This document shows, piece by piece, positions 52,131-64,000 of a stretch of 64,000 nt of DNA. The notes under the pieces are model-generated. The model did no database searches and was not told the origin of the DNA. It saw only the letters and a list, made by a program, of their open reading frames with translations. Made by a program: the position numbers and the translations under genes. Source of the stretch: Tetrahymena elliotti 4EA (Eukaryota > Ciliophora > Oligohymenophorea > Hymenostomatida > Tetrahymenidae); contig JH720347.1 in the NCBI GenBank assembly GCA_000231825.2, positions 446,448 through 510,447 of the forward strand. Reading direction: 5' to 3'. Positions within the stretch are counted from its first letter, which is position 1; each line of letters starts with the position of its first letter.

Positions 52131-53670
52131 ACTTTTAATAAGTGCTTAAATTATTTATTCTGAAAAAATTTAATTAAATTAACTAATATGTTAGTCAATT
52201 TATTATTACACAACAATAAATTATGCAAAAATTATATAAATTAACTAAATTTAAGACACTCTTCCTCTTCTACTAAAGAAAAAAAATAATTCATTTTTTG
52301 GCAAGTAGAACAAAAATTGCAAGCAATTCTTTAACATTTCTTTCATCTTATTAATTATAATAAACTTAGATAATCTAAATATTTTTTTTAAAGAAATGAT
52401 GTAAAGTAACGAAAAGAAAAAGTGATACTTTATAATTCAAAAAAAGAACAAGAATTAATTATATAATTTACATTATTTGAGTAAGAATGAACTTGAAAAT
52501 TACAAAAAATATTTACTCTTCATAAAGTAAAATTTAAATAAGTTAATTACTTTTTTCCAAATATTTTTTCCCCACATATTAAAATTTAGTTATCTACTTT
52601 ATTTCTTTTAAATACTATTCTGGTATTGAACAACCTCATATTTTATTACTTTTTTCATAAGTAAATTATATAAATTTTTTTATCTGAATATTTGCTTTAG
52701 TTAGCTTTATAAAAGTTAAGAAATTTATGAATAATATTTTGATTTTGTAAAGTATCATTTAATTTTACTCAGTATTTTTTACTAATTGATGCTTCTTAAT
52801 AAAAAGCCCATAAATAATAACCTTTTTTTGAAATTTTATAAAATTGTGGCCAGCCTGCCAAATTTTCAGCTTTCTTTTTTCTCATTAAATATTTTATTTA
52901 AAATTTTTAAATCATCCATTCTTTATATAATTTTTTTAAACATTTTTCACTTCTTACTTGAGACAACTAAATAATTATAAAATATCATGATAACTTGATT
53001 TTCTTAATATAATTTAAAAGTTAGTGAATCTCATAATTAATATTAAATGAAATAATTTTAATTTTGGTTTATTCTGTTTAAGTCAATTCATTCATAACAA
53101 TTAAAAGCAATAAATTATTTAATATATTTTAATAAAAAATTATAAAAGAGAAAAATAAAATTAAAAATTTGTAGATTTAAAATTGATATTTTAAATATTT
53201 TTTACCAAAGAGGAAATAGTTTTATAAATAATTTTATTTTCAAAATTCTTCAACTACGTGTAAAATATAAATTAAGATAAAAGTATGCTTTTTGCTTGTA
53301 ATTAAAAACGGTTTCTCTGTAATTAATATAGGTTGCACCAAAATTAATTTGCCGAATTTTGTGTAGATAATAAATTTGTAAATAAAATATAACAGTTAAA
53401 AAAAAACAATCTCGTAAATAAAAATAAACTAAATTTGAATAGCTTTTAAATTTTTTCACATTTTTCAACATTTTAATATAAGATAGAGAGAATATAAATA
53501 AATAATACAGAAAGATAGTTAGTACAGTGTAAGAAGAATATTGTTGTTGAATTTTTTATTAAATTTTTATATAGTGAAGAATTTAAATATTTTGCTTTTA
53601 TTATAAGTGTAGATCAAAATTGTTCATTCATGCTATTTTTTTTATTAAATTTGAGAATACACTAGTTTTT
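52131..53670. other. A+T-rich intergenic region
   Basis: About 1.5 kb between two minus-strand genes. A minus-strand frame of about 75 codons near 53250-53471 ends in TGA and has no recognisable motif. No supported feature. Confidence 0.55.
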
Positions 53671-54906
53671 TCAAGCTAAGTCTATTACATACTCTTAGGA
53701 GGAGTTTTCATATTTAAGATTAATATCAAATTTAGAGTCTTAGATTCCAATGAAAAAGGAACTTTAGGAGACAGAATCTTCTGATTATTGTTAATACTAT
53801 TTGTTTAAATTACTAATTTTTTATAAGAAGATGTTGTATTATTTCTCAGAACGAATATAGAAAGAGAAAGTAATATCTCCTTCATATTTCAGACATGAGT
53901 CAGCTCTCACCTTTTTAGGGAAGAATGAAGACATTTCTTCTTCTGTTAAATTCAAAGGATCTTTGCATGCATTCTAATTTTTTAAAAGTTTATTTAACAT
54001 TTTGTAAATCAGAATAATTTATAAGTTATTATTTACCTGTTAAGTATGGGGATCAAGAGATAAAAATTGATCATTCATGTATCCGATAGTAAATAGGCTT
54101 TTATTTTTAACTGCTCCAATAGCACCTACAAAATACTCTAGATCCATTAAGGATTTAATTTATTCTACATAGCTTGAGTTTAATTTGCCTGTTCCTAACT
54201 TAAAATGTAAAATAAGTAGTAGGCTCTTTTCCCAGTTCTTCATTTTTTAGCTGATATCTTCCTTAAAAATGACCCCTGAGCAGGAAGTTACTATTTTAAG
54301 ACTCTTTACTAATTTCTGTTACTTAAATTACTGTTTAAGAGCTTTTATGCCTTATACTGGTGTGTATTACTTCTTCAAAGGAACTTAAAATAAGTTTATG
54401 GCTTAGGTTATGAGAGAGTGGAATCCAAAAGGAGATTGGTCCATATTTTCAAGAGAGTTACTCTCTGCAAACATCATAATTAAGTGCTAGTAATCCAATT
54501 TAGTTTTTTCGTTGTAGATAAAAGAAGGTACTCTCTTTTCATAAAGGTGACGCTTTAATCCCTAAGCAATCATCATTTAGGAGGTACGTAGGGAGCATCC
54601 CCATCCATCATCTGTTGTGATGGTAGTAGATAAATACTAGAACTCTTTCATATTTTTTTTATATGTAAAGAACAGAAGTGAAGATAATTCTTCTTAGAGC
54701 AAATCATTAGTTTTTTCTCCACAGTAGAATATCTTTCCTAATATTTAACACATAGGTCTTTCAGTGTTTGTTAAAATAAACTTTTTGGTAGTTGAGAATA
54801 TGGAATCTTCACTATTTATAAAAAATAAATTAGAATATATACAAATAAGTTTAAATTTTAAAATTTACTTGACAAGTTAGACACGGTTTTATGTAGTAGT
54901 GCTCAT
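53671..54906 (-). CDS. ATG4: ATG4-type autophagy cysteine protease, paralogue 1
   Basis: Predicted 371 residues in three exons (54906-54869, 54811-54037, 53973-53671). It shows the peptidase C54 pattern. LWFTYR-like LLFFTYKKN comes first, and the catalytic cysteine sits in TDDGWGCSLRTSQMMIAQGL. A beta-strand region follows (LLLILHFKLGTGKLNSSYVE, VGAIGAVKNKSLFTIGY), then the Asp-Pro-His catalytic pair in LDPHTQ. ATG4 processes and delipidates ATG8/LC3 in the cytosol. The C-terminus (QEYVIDLA) is Gln/Ser-rich. The usual catalytic Cys, Asp and His are all visible. It lies 709 bases downstream of a second ATG4 gene on the same strand. The two are diverged, so any duplication is old. Confidence 0.9.
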
Positions 54907-55614
54907 TACCTTGATTTGTTATGATAGTATAATAGTAGTTAGTTAGTTAGTAGTTGTAACTTTTAATAAATCTTTTAGTGATTTAATATTATTATTATTT
55001 TTAGTTAATAATATCTTATAATTTAAGAGGTGGTTAAGGATTTGTTTTTTTTAAATTTTGCTTATTTTTATTTGCAATATTTCTTTTTAGATTTATTGAT
55101 AAACTATCATACACTTTTTCATATAGTACTTTTTTATATTATATCTTGTAGAAGTGAAAAATTTTACAGCTTTTAAAGTTATTAAAAGCAACTCAAATTT
55201 CTAGTTAACGTTTAGATTGAACTCCAAATTTACCTGTTTTGACTAACTCATTTGTATCTTAAGTAATTAATTGTGTATTTTAATAATCATAATATTTTTC
55301 AGTTATTTACTTATACTCTCTATAATTGATATAGAAAGCAGTGTTTACAATATATTTTACTATTTAAGTTTTTTTACAGATAACATGAACTACAAAAAAT
55401 GAGAATGAGATACATACAAACAGAAAAGAAGACACACAGAAATTAAAAAAAGATTTTTTTAATTGAATAAATCTAAGTAATTAGTAAATTATTTGCATAT
55501 TCTGATTGTTTATGATAATTTTAAAATTTACTATATTTTGAAAAGAAAATAGATAATTTAAACTGGTTAATACATTTGTTACTTGAATTAATTTAAAATT
55601 TTTAATAGAATATA
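54907..55614. other. A+T-rich spacer between two ATG4 genes
   Basis: About 700 bases with no supported gene; presumably the promoter of ATG4 paralogue 1 and the 3' flank of paralogue 2. Confidence 0.6.
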
Positions 55615-57995
55615 TCAGGAAATCACTTCAAAATCATTGTATACTACATTCTTCTAAATAGGTTTATTATTTTCTTAGTAATCTTTGTTAGACAATCTTA
55701 AATTATCTAACTGGTTGGAGGGTTAATTTACTTTTTTTATGCCTGAAGTACTTAAACTTATTTAATCCTACTCACTGCTATTTAAATTTTTATCTAAATT
55801 TGATAAGCTGCTTTCGCTCAACGCTGATCCATTTGATATATAAAAATCTTAAATTCGATAATGATTGCTTGAATTATTTTTATTATTAATATCACTTGAA
55901 TTTATAAATTATTTATTACTACTATTTTTATTTATTTAACTATTTTCATTATTACTGGTGCAACTAATACTTTATATGTCTTTATTTTTAGAAAAATCAT
56001 GCATTTTATTATATTATTAAGGTTCAGATTACTTTTACTCTTCTTCTTGTTCTTTATCATGATTCTGAGAGAAATTAGATTTAGATTATTAATTTTGTTA
56101 ATTCTTAATTTCTGATTTAAATTCAATATCTTCTATCTCCATATCATCGGTTTCTATTCTATCATTTAAAATACTCAAAAGAGGTTCTTAATATTTTTCA
56201 TTCAAAGTCAAAATTTAGTCTATAAACTAATTTTTTGATTAATATTCATTCACTTCTATAAAATACCCAATAGATATATCACTAGAAAGGCATTCAAGTG
56301 AAATTGACCTAGGCGTTTTATTGAAATATGTATTATAATCTTTCTCAAGTTCTTACTCTCCATCAGTTGCTTTCTTTATAAAAAAATATGTTAATTTTTC
56401 AAAAAAAAAGAAATTAAAAATGGCTGAAGCATTAAATTAAACTTTTTTTAATAAAATATTGTTTTAGCATTTTTTCTCTTTTCTTAATTTATTTTGATTA
56501 AATAATAAAGACAAAAATTTGAATATATTTATCTATTTTATCTTTAAGCTTGAATCAAGTTTTGGTAAAATGAATTATTTTCTTAACTTTCAGCAAATTA
56601 AAATTGAAAAAATTTTAATCAAAAAAAAGTAAAAAAAATTTATGAAAAAATGAAAATATTTTTTTAAAAATAAATCTCTTCTTTTAGGTTTCCACTATTA
56701 CCATCTAATGATAATTTAAAAAATAAACTGATAAAATAGGTAGGTAAGTATTCAATAGATATTTTAAAAAAAATCAGATTCATCTAAAATAAATAATGGT
56801 AAAATATTACACTATTTGCTTATCAATTGATAAAATTGTTGAAAAGTAAGTGTCCAAGAAATAGGTATTTTTTTAAAAACAGAAAAAAAATAAAGTAATT
56901 TTATTATAAAAATAGAGAAATTTATTATAAAAAAGTGATGAATAATTTGATATTTTAACATTAAAATTAAACCATAATAAGAGTGATGCTTTATCAAAAA
57001 TATCTGTGTTTGTTGATTGATTATATAAAGATTTTAAAATTATTAAAAAAGATTATTTGGATGAAGAGATATTTGTTTAAAAACTAGATGAAATTTTTTA
57101 CCTAAATAAAGTGAGGGTCAAGTACAATTAGTCTATCTTCTTAATAACCAATTATATACATTCCTTTTGTTTCAGTACCTGATAAAGCTCCGACAAAATT
57201 TTTAATTTTAAGCAGATCAATTAGATAATCTTTGTGCTGCATTTCAAATTTGTTGATTCCAAATTTCAAGTGAATCATTACTAGGATATTATTAGGTCTA
57301 TCATTGTCTTTTGTAGAAGCCTCTTCCAACTCTTTGAGAAAAATAATTTGATCTGTAAAATTTAAAATATGAAAACCCAAATTTGAATTTAGTTTTGAGT
57401 CAGGTTGTTCTAAAATTTCTTAAAGAATAACACTAACTTGGATAGAAGTGTACCAATTTTTAACACTTTGTTAATATTGCCTGAGGATAGCACTCTAGCA
57501 TATATTTTAAATTCCAAAGAGAGAGTAAATGTTGTTGGAACTCAACTCATCACGAAGATTTTTACTTGAAGAAGTTTAATAACTCTCTAACTAATTTAAA
57601 AGATTTGCTTCATTTGTGGTGTCTAAAAACAGTTTAATTATATTTGTGTAGAATTACTTTTCCTCATCCTAAGAAAGCATTTCAAGCTAAATATTTTAAT
57701 CATTTAAAAAATGTCTCTTAAGAGCCTCAGCTAATAGCATTTAGCTACATCTAATCATACAACCCCAGCCATAATCATTTGAGGCTGATTAATTATCATC
57801 TGCAACATTTTTAATTTATGGAAAATTATTTCTGTAAGAAAACCATATTATTTTTTCATGTTATTTCAAAAATCTATTATTTTCTTATTCTGGATTGTTT
57901 TCATCATAATTAAATTCCTAGTCAAATAATCTAGCATGCCTATGCTTTGAATTAATTTTTACTGTTTTCCAACTAGATTTTGAAAACGTTTTCAT
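55615..57995 (-). CDS. ATG4: ATG4-type autophagy cysteine protease, paralogue 2, with C-terminal LIR-like motif
   Basis: Predicted 550 residues in two exons (57995-57102, 56373-55615) with a 728-nt intron. Residues 1-300 hold the C54 peptidase core: IWFSYRNNFPQI, catalytic cysteine in SNDYGWGCMIRCSQMLLAEAL, then LVMIHLKFGINKFE, VGALSGTETKGMYIIGY and LDPHFIQ with the Asp-His pair. After the fold (SLECLSSDISIGYFI) comes a long acidic, Asn/Gln/Ser-rich tail of about 190 residues. The last residues are NDFEVIS. FEVI fits the aromatic-x-x-aliphatic LC3-interacting motif, and its position recalls the C-terminal FEIL motif of human ATG4B. The enzyme should process ATG8. The long low-complexity tail is not usual for the family. 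Confidence 0.92.
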
Positions 57996-59351
57996 ATTAT
58001 AAGTGGCATTCGAGCTATTTATAAAGATGATTTTAATATTTTTAAATAAATAATACTAATGTAAATAAATCAATATTGGTAAAGAATTGTGATATAAGAT
58101 TGATAGCTTAAGTAAAAATATCGCTTTCATTCTTTAATAGAAGCAATAAACACATATTCTAATTTTATTTATTCTTTTTACTGATTTATAAAATAGATAA
58201 AAAAGCAAATATCAAATAAAATAAAGGTATATTTATACAAGAAAGCTTTTATCCTTTCTGAATAGCTCATTTATTTGATTTCTTTTTTAAACTGCTAAAA
58301 GTGAACTGCATTACGCGGATTAAAATTATCATTTTCTTCTTAAACACTTGTTTTGCTGAGACATTAATACAGATTTTTTTATGCACTATTTGATTTATTA
58401 TTAGAATCTTTTTATAATACAAAAATGAGTAATTAGAATAAATTTAATAACTAATTTGAGTTATTTTATACTTACTTTAATTGCTAGAATGCTAAATATC
58501 TTTTTAGACATCATTTGAATAATTTTATAACTCAATAATGTCAAAGCTATTATCTTTATCTTGCATTAGTCTTGAATACTTAATCTCTATTTACAAAATC
58601 TAACTTTACTTCTAGTTTATGCTCCTATCAAGTTTGATAATTTTATAACATTATTTTCTGATTAAATAATTAATTTCTAAATATACAATATCAAATATTA
58701 TTTCATAAACAAAGATAAAAGAAATTCACTTCTAAATTTTTCTTTTCCAAAAAACATAGATAGATTTCTTATCTTTTTTTAGTCATGATTCTCATTAATC
58801 AACTTTAATAATTAAAATTTCTTTATTTAATAAATATATGAAAATAAGCAAACATATATTTTTTTGCATACAATCGATCATCAGATTTTATTTTTACTAG
58901 CTAAAATATATACATTTAATCAGCAATTTATTAATTTTTTTGATCATCCTTTCCTCTCAAAATACTCTTAAAAAATTCAAATAAATGAAATAAATTCTAA
59001 GTATTTCGTTTTTTCGCTCTTTTTAATTATCTAATCTGATTATATTTCAATGTGTTCTTAAAATCTATTTTTAATTTTTTCCTTAAATACGAGTGAAGGC
59101 TCTCATTCAGGAATCAAATCCTGACCTATCTTAAATCAAAAAAATGATATTTCATCTATTTTATTTTAAATTTTCTATGAATCTTAATTACAAATTAGAA
59201 TTTATTTTCCAAAAATTTGAAAAGGATATTTTCAATAATAGCAATAATTATAATTCTAATGTAAATGCATTCAATGGATACAAAGGATAATCAAAATTAG
59301 CTTCAAACTAATGATGTATTAGTCAGTTATTATCTCTAATATTTCTAGAAT
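57996..59351. other. A+T-rich divergent spacer
   Basis: About 1.36 kb between the starts of ATG4 paralogue 2 (-) and the PTAR1-type gene (+). It contains a short inverted repeat near 59118-59135 (TCAGGA/TCCTGA) that resembles a tRNA T-arm only superficially. No gene is supported. Confidence 0.55.
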
Positions 59352-60222
59352 ATGAACGATGTTCAAGAAATAGATCACGTTCCTGATGAAATTATAGATA
59401 TGATGTCTCCTGATAGTTTATTTTTAATATAAGAAAAGTAACTAGGCATGTCATTTACAGGAATTTCTTTGCTATTCTAAGAATGCAACAATCTTCTGAA
59501 GGATGTTAGTAAATAAATATATATTTAAGATAATTATTATTCTAAATAAATTTTATTTAAAAAAAGAGTCAGATAACATACTAGATGAATAAGTTTATGT
59601 TTGTGATATGATATCAAAGATAATGCTTTGCATAAATGGAGAGCACCCTAAATGTTGTCATATTAGACAATATCTTCTTAAAAATAATAAATTAAATATT
59701 GAAGAAGAAAGGCATTTTAATGAAATAATATGCAGAAGGTTTAAAAAATCTAGTATAATTTGGCATTACAGACATTAGATAATAGATAAACTGTTGTAAG
59801 AAACAAAAATAGATGTCAATTAGCTATTAAATTAAGAAAATGAATTTATTAAAGTATTCTTAAATAAATTTCCAAGAAACTACCATGCATGGTCATATAA
59901 AATTAACTTAATCAATAGGCTAATTGATAATCAATACAAAATAGATCTTTAAAATGAAATAGAGTGGGTTAAAACATATTGCTAAAATAATGTCCATGAA
60001 TATAGTTCATTTAATTATTTACTTTTACTATTGAAAATAACTAACTTCAAAAAATTAGAAGATATTCTACTCTGGGCTCAGTAGCTCAAAATTAGGTATG
60101 AAGATCTATACATAGATTAAAATCCTTTAAGTGAAATAAATTATTCTAAACTTTAGTCTCTTAACAAATTTATTGAACTGGCATGTAAATTAGACACAAA
60201 ATAAGCTGAAAATTAAAAATGA
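59352..60222 (+). CDS. PTAR1: PTAR1-type protein prenyltransferase alpha-subunit repeat protein
   Basis: Predicted 270 residues in two exons (59352-59508, 59567-60222) with a 58-nt intron. The hallmark alpha-subunit repeat is FPRNYHAWSYKINLINRL; a second repeat has HEYSSFNYLLLLL, matching the HxSxFxYR pattern of PTAR1. Upstream KKSSIIWHYRHQIID is another helical repeat. In animals PTAR1 pairs with the RabGGTase beta subunit (GGTase-3) to geranylgeranylate proteins such as Ykt6. The protein is shorter than human PTAR1 but includes the repeat core. The cytosolic partner would be a beta subunit not present in this window. An ordinary FNTA/RABGGTA alpha subunit is less likely because only few repeats are seen. 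Confidence 0.85.
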
Positions 60223-60467
60223 AATTTAAATTTATTTAAATATAAATTGATTAAAAAAAATTAATAAAGATTATGTGCATAATAAATTTAAATTTATATG
60301 CTTTTTAAGATAAATAAATACTTTCAGTTTATATACAAGTTATGATAAAATAAATACATTATCTTCAATTTTATATTTAATTGTTTAAGGTAGAATCTAC
60401 TTCATAGACTCTAATCTATTGGTTCAATTTATTTTTTTTGTGTCTCACTCATTTTAAGATATTTATG
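60223..60467. other. Short region between convergent genes
   Basis: 245 bases between the stop of the PTAR1-type gene and the stop of the minus-strand Q/N-rich gene; 3' flanks only. Confidence 0.6.
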
Positions 60468-62742
60468 TCAAAAATCATTTAACTTTTATGATTAGATTAT
60501 TTTATCCAGCTGAGAGAAATACTACATTTAAGGTTTTTTTTCAAATTAATATTAATTGCTTTGATACTTTTAATCTTATTTTATGATTTAATTGTATATT
60601 ATATTTTGAATATTTTTATTTTTTGGAGAATTTTAAGGAGACATGAACATTTATTATTTTAAAATATTTTAAATTGCACTTTTTTCTAATAAGCTTTTAT
60701 CAATTAATAACTTATTTTTCCTTCCAAATTAGCTTGTCTTTTACTACGGCTTATTCTTTATGTTTTATAAGAAATTTTTAAATCTATTTTTGAAGCTCTA
60801 CATCAGTTCTGTTAAATCAATCTAATTTTTTTCTATTTAAAATTTTTTAATGAATAATTATTAAAAATAAATAAGTGTTACCTTTATGTTATTATGAACT
60901 TGTTGAGCTAAAGTATCTTGCACTCTTAGTCATTTATTAGTATTATAGTTTTTTTTCTAAATTTGTAGTTGATAAGCACAGATTTTTTATATTTTAGTGC
61001 AATCTTACAGGACTATTGTTATAAGACTGATGCTTTTAAATAAGACTAGCTGTGCAATTAGAGCTATCTTTATAATCTGAATCTTAATTGGAATCTTAAA
61101 GTTAAATTTAATTTTAATTCTAATTAAAAATAGATTTTCGCCTTTGCTAAATAGATTAATTTTAACTTCTATTCGATAAAAGAGTTTACTTATCATCACC
61201 AGAGGAGCTATTTAGTATGTTGCTTGAGCCATAGTAATATGATTATAAATTGTTATTACTTTATTAACAAATACTACGGTCCTGAGGAGCAGTGCTAAAA
61301 AATTTGTTTTAAATAGTTTAGATTTATTTAGCAATCTTCAAATTCTATTGTTGTTGCTACTAATTATTATAAAATCTAGGGCTACTTGTTGTTTTATTAA
61401 ATTAATCATAAATTTACTTAAAACTTTCTCTTTGTTAATTTTTTTCTAAAATAACTTATTGATTGTATTATTCTTAATTAGATGAATCAACTAAATCTAA
61501 TTATCCTAATTCAGATGTTCTGGATGAATGGCAAACCTAGCTTATGATTGGTGATTAAGCAGCTGTTGATCCTTAAAGTGAAAAATTAGACTCTGATACT
61601 TGTAATTTATTTTTAGCTTTTCCAGTGTATTGTATTTTATGGCAATCAAGCAAATTTTAATATTAAACCATTTATTAATAAAGAATTTGAATATAGTCTT
61701 GCTATTCCTTAATCAATTACTACAATTAAGTATTTTATTCACACATCTGTGAAAGCATTTATTCTTTACTAATGTCTTCTTACTAATTTAATAAATAGTC
61801 CTGCTAAATTTATTATTCAATCACATGTTATTATTCTTAATTTATTACTTCATTAAAATATGTAGACCCATTTAAGGAAATTCTACTACCTGCAGGTAAA
61901 TTAATATTATTACTATTCTAGGGTTAATTAAATTGGCTATGAGCAATATAATAACTACTTGGCTAATTATTTGAAGACTTTATAGTTTAATAATTTTTAA
62001 TAGCCCACTGATTTTATAATAAAGTATTTACCTTATTAGTCTATATTTAGTTATTCTCTTAAGTAGAATAATTTAAAGATATCACTTGTTAATTTATCTA
62101 TTCTTTTAACTAGCTATTCAAGTTATTCTCTTACTTTTTAATATCAAGGTTTCGCATCATTAATTTATTTTAGAGCACTTTAAGTTAACATTAAGTGCAT
62201 ATACAACCTTAGCCTTATGTGCATTATTAGCTTTATTACAATTATGTATTTCCTTTTTATGATAAATTTTGTTAGTGTTGAGATTTGGATTTTTTCTTGT
62301 CTTCATTTTTTTACTCAAATCTACAAGTTTTAAATGGTTTTTCATTTATATTCAGATGAAAATCATTGAACTTAGCCCCTGAATTCTATTTTACTTTGTT
62401 ATTTAAGAGCATAAAGTTTTGCTTTTATATAAATGCATTCATATCTTCTAAGTTATCTTAATTTCTTTTTACTTGTTCAGTGAGATAATTATTATTGAAA
62501 TTCATATATTTATTTTTCAACTCTTAGCCAAATATTTACATGAATTTTTTATGCTAGCGCATTTCTATCATTGTCGGAGAATCGATTTAATTATTAAGAA
62601 TAGAATTCTGAAGCTTAGAGACAGATTATAAATCACTTTTAGTTAATTATAAGCTTGGTTCTAGATAATAATTGATACTATTTTGATTTCTATGTAACTA
62701 TTAGCTATTAAAGTATTACTATGGGATTTAATCCTGGTGCAT
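60468..62742 (-). CDS. Large Q/N-rich protein of unknown function
   Basis: Predicted about 741 residues in two minus-strand exons (62742-60882, 60832-60468) with a 49-nt intron. The first exon is open for more than 620 codons without TGA, far beyond chance. The protein is very rich in Gln (mostly TAA/TAG), Asn and Ser. It has a Cys-containing stretch (QQCTQGQGCICTQCQLK) and basic segments (RQNSI-type and FGRKNKLLIDKS). Helical Gln-rich runs (QLQQLIKEQQDYIQILYQQ) suggest a coiled coil or prion-like region. No known domain, signal peptide or membrane helix is seen. The start is uncertain. The frame stays open upstream of the chosen ATG, and a spliced first exon near 63060-63004 (MLAKIIMQF) is possible. 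Confidence 0.75.
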
Positions 62743-64000
62743 TTAAAAATGTAGATTCAATATAAAAAGTAGGTGGTAATATGTTTCTTTTATGAGATTA
62801 ATAATTAGAATAGGACTTAACAAGGTATTTTTAAATTTAGTTACTTGTATAAATATAATGCACTTACAGGTTTTGTTATTTTATTGCGCCTAACTTTATT
62901 TATGCAAATATTTATGATAATTAATTAAAGAAAATAATTATAATTAGTCGTATTAATAATCAACAATCAATCAAACATAAATTATAAGGCTAATACTTTA
63001 CCTAGAGATTTGTGAGTATAATTTATAGATTAAAATTGCATAATTATTTTTGCTAACATCACTCACTCTTTTTTTGATTTGATATATTAGTTTCATCATC
63101 ATATTTTTCTTTATAATTTGATATTTTCAGTGCCTTTCTTTACCTGATTAGCAAGTTTCAATTAATTAACTCCACACAAAACATATTTACAAAATATTGA
63201 ATTATAAAATTCAATCCATTTATTTATTTGAAGAAATATAAATTAATTTTATTTAAAAAATAGTAGTAATTAATAATCATTCTTTCTAAATTTTACATTT
63301 GTTTAATTTACTCGCAAATTTTTTTAGAATTTAATTTTTTATTTTCGACATAAATTATTATTAAATAAAAATATGGACCTTATATTCACTTAAAAACAAT
63401 TTATGAATTAAAAAAAACGAAAAATAGTATTATTTTTTCTCTTTTAAAATACTTTATCACACTAATCCAATAATATAAATTTGCTCACTCAATTTTTTGA
63501 GTTTAGTATAATTAATCTTTATTTAATTCTACTTACTTTATTTGTATTATTTTATTTAAAACACAATTAATTCAATTCTTTAATAAAACTATATGAAATT
63601 AGCATGATATCATAAAATGTACAAATAGATATAATAATTAATATTTTTTGTTTGTGGCTATTATAAATTTTGCTTAAATATTAAAAAGTAAATTGGTTAG
63701 TAATTTGGTTTCCAAATATTTTGCTTTTCTTTAATATATTATTTTCCTTAATATTTAAATTTGATCACAACTTATTTTTAAAGCAATTTGAATTTTGATT
63801 AAAAGTGAGAAAGACTATTAGTAACTAACAGAAAGAAAAAATTTAATTCGAAAATCTTATTAATCTAATTTATACGTTGAAATTAAAAACCAAAATATTA
63901 TTCAAAATCAAAAATTGAAATATCTCTATTTTGAACAATTTTACACTAAATAATTAGGATCTTAAAACTCTTCATTCATAGTTTTTAACAAATAAATAAT
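62743..64000. other. A+T-rich terminal region
   Basis: The last 1.26 kb holds the upstream side of the Q/N-rich gene, possibly with its first exon near 63004-63060. Beyond that no gene, RNA or repeat is recognised before the window ends. Confidence 0.5.

Noticed and set aside
53250..53471. Minus-strand frame of about 75 codons
   Set aside because: The length is expected by chance with TGA as the only stop, and no motif, splice partner or conserved feature is seen.
59090..59140. Possible tRNA T-arm (TCAGGA-ATCAAA-TCCTGA)
   Set aside because: The loop is wrong for a T-loop, and no matching acceptor, D or anticodon arm lies upstream.

Overview
The window looks like nuclear DNA of an oligohymenophorean ciliate, Tetrahymena or a close relative. 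TAA and TAG are read as glutamine inside conserved domains and TGA is the only stop. Intergenic DNA is extremely A+T rich, and the GT-AG introns are mostly about 50-130 nt. With that code, 19 intact genes and one pseudogene can be assembled. In every multi-exon model the spliced exon lengths sum to whole codons, which is an internal check. The sequence alone does not settle the species, or whether this is macro- or micronuclear DNA.

Layout. 1.7-6.2 kb (+): a plant BSU1/alveolate PPKL-type kelch-phosphatase. 7.8-13.8 kb (+): a direct segmental duplication of a thioredoxin gene plus a TPR gene; both thioredoxins survive, the first TPR copy is a truncated pseudogene, and the second is intact and begins with an RIIa-type docking domain. 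14.3-19.6 kb (+): a 1,514-residue protein with CCDC81-type HU domains followed by many EF-hands. 19.9-20.3 kb (-): a small TPR protein. 21.5-22.6 kb (+): an unrecognised protein. 25.2-27.0, 40.0-41.8 and 43.2-45.0 kb (+): three CDPK paralogues with N-terminal acylation motifs and one shared intron position. Between the first two lie a Q/N-rich protein (28.5-30.7, -), a small inverted-repeat element, an ankyrin protein (31.7-36.7, -) and an RCHY1-type ubiquitin ligase (37.9-38.6, +). 45.9-47.3 kb (+): an NSUN5-type rRNA methyltransferase. 48.1-49.5 kb (-): a secreted DUF1343/NamZ-type glycosidase of bacterial character.

50.1-58.0 kb (-) holds a kinase with a ULK-like catalytic domain and six EF-hands, followed by two ATG4-type cysteine proteases. 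One of these ends in a candidate LC3-interacting motif. 59.4-60.2 kb (+) is a PTAR1-type prenyltransferase alpha subunit, and 60.5-62.7 kb (-) is a large Q/N-rich protein.

How the genes relate: calcium signalling recurs (three CDPKs, the six-EF-hand kinase, the HU/EF-hand protein), as do autophagy and phagosome functions (two ATG4s, the ULK-like kinase, the NamZ-like enzyme). RIIa and CCDC81-HU domains point to cilia or basal bodies. The most notable items are the RIIa-EF-TPR and HU-EF fusions, the ULK-like/six-EF-hand kinase beside two ATG4 genes, the NamZ-like gene as a transfer candidate, and a 114-bp element with G-tract inverted termini and an exact 8-bp target duplication. All family calls are by eye; no database search was run.
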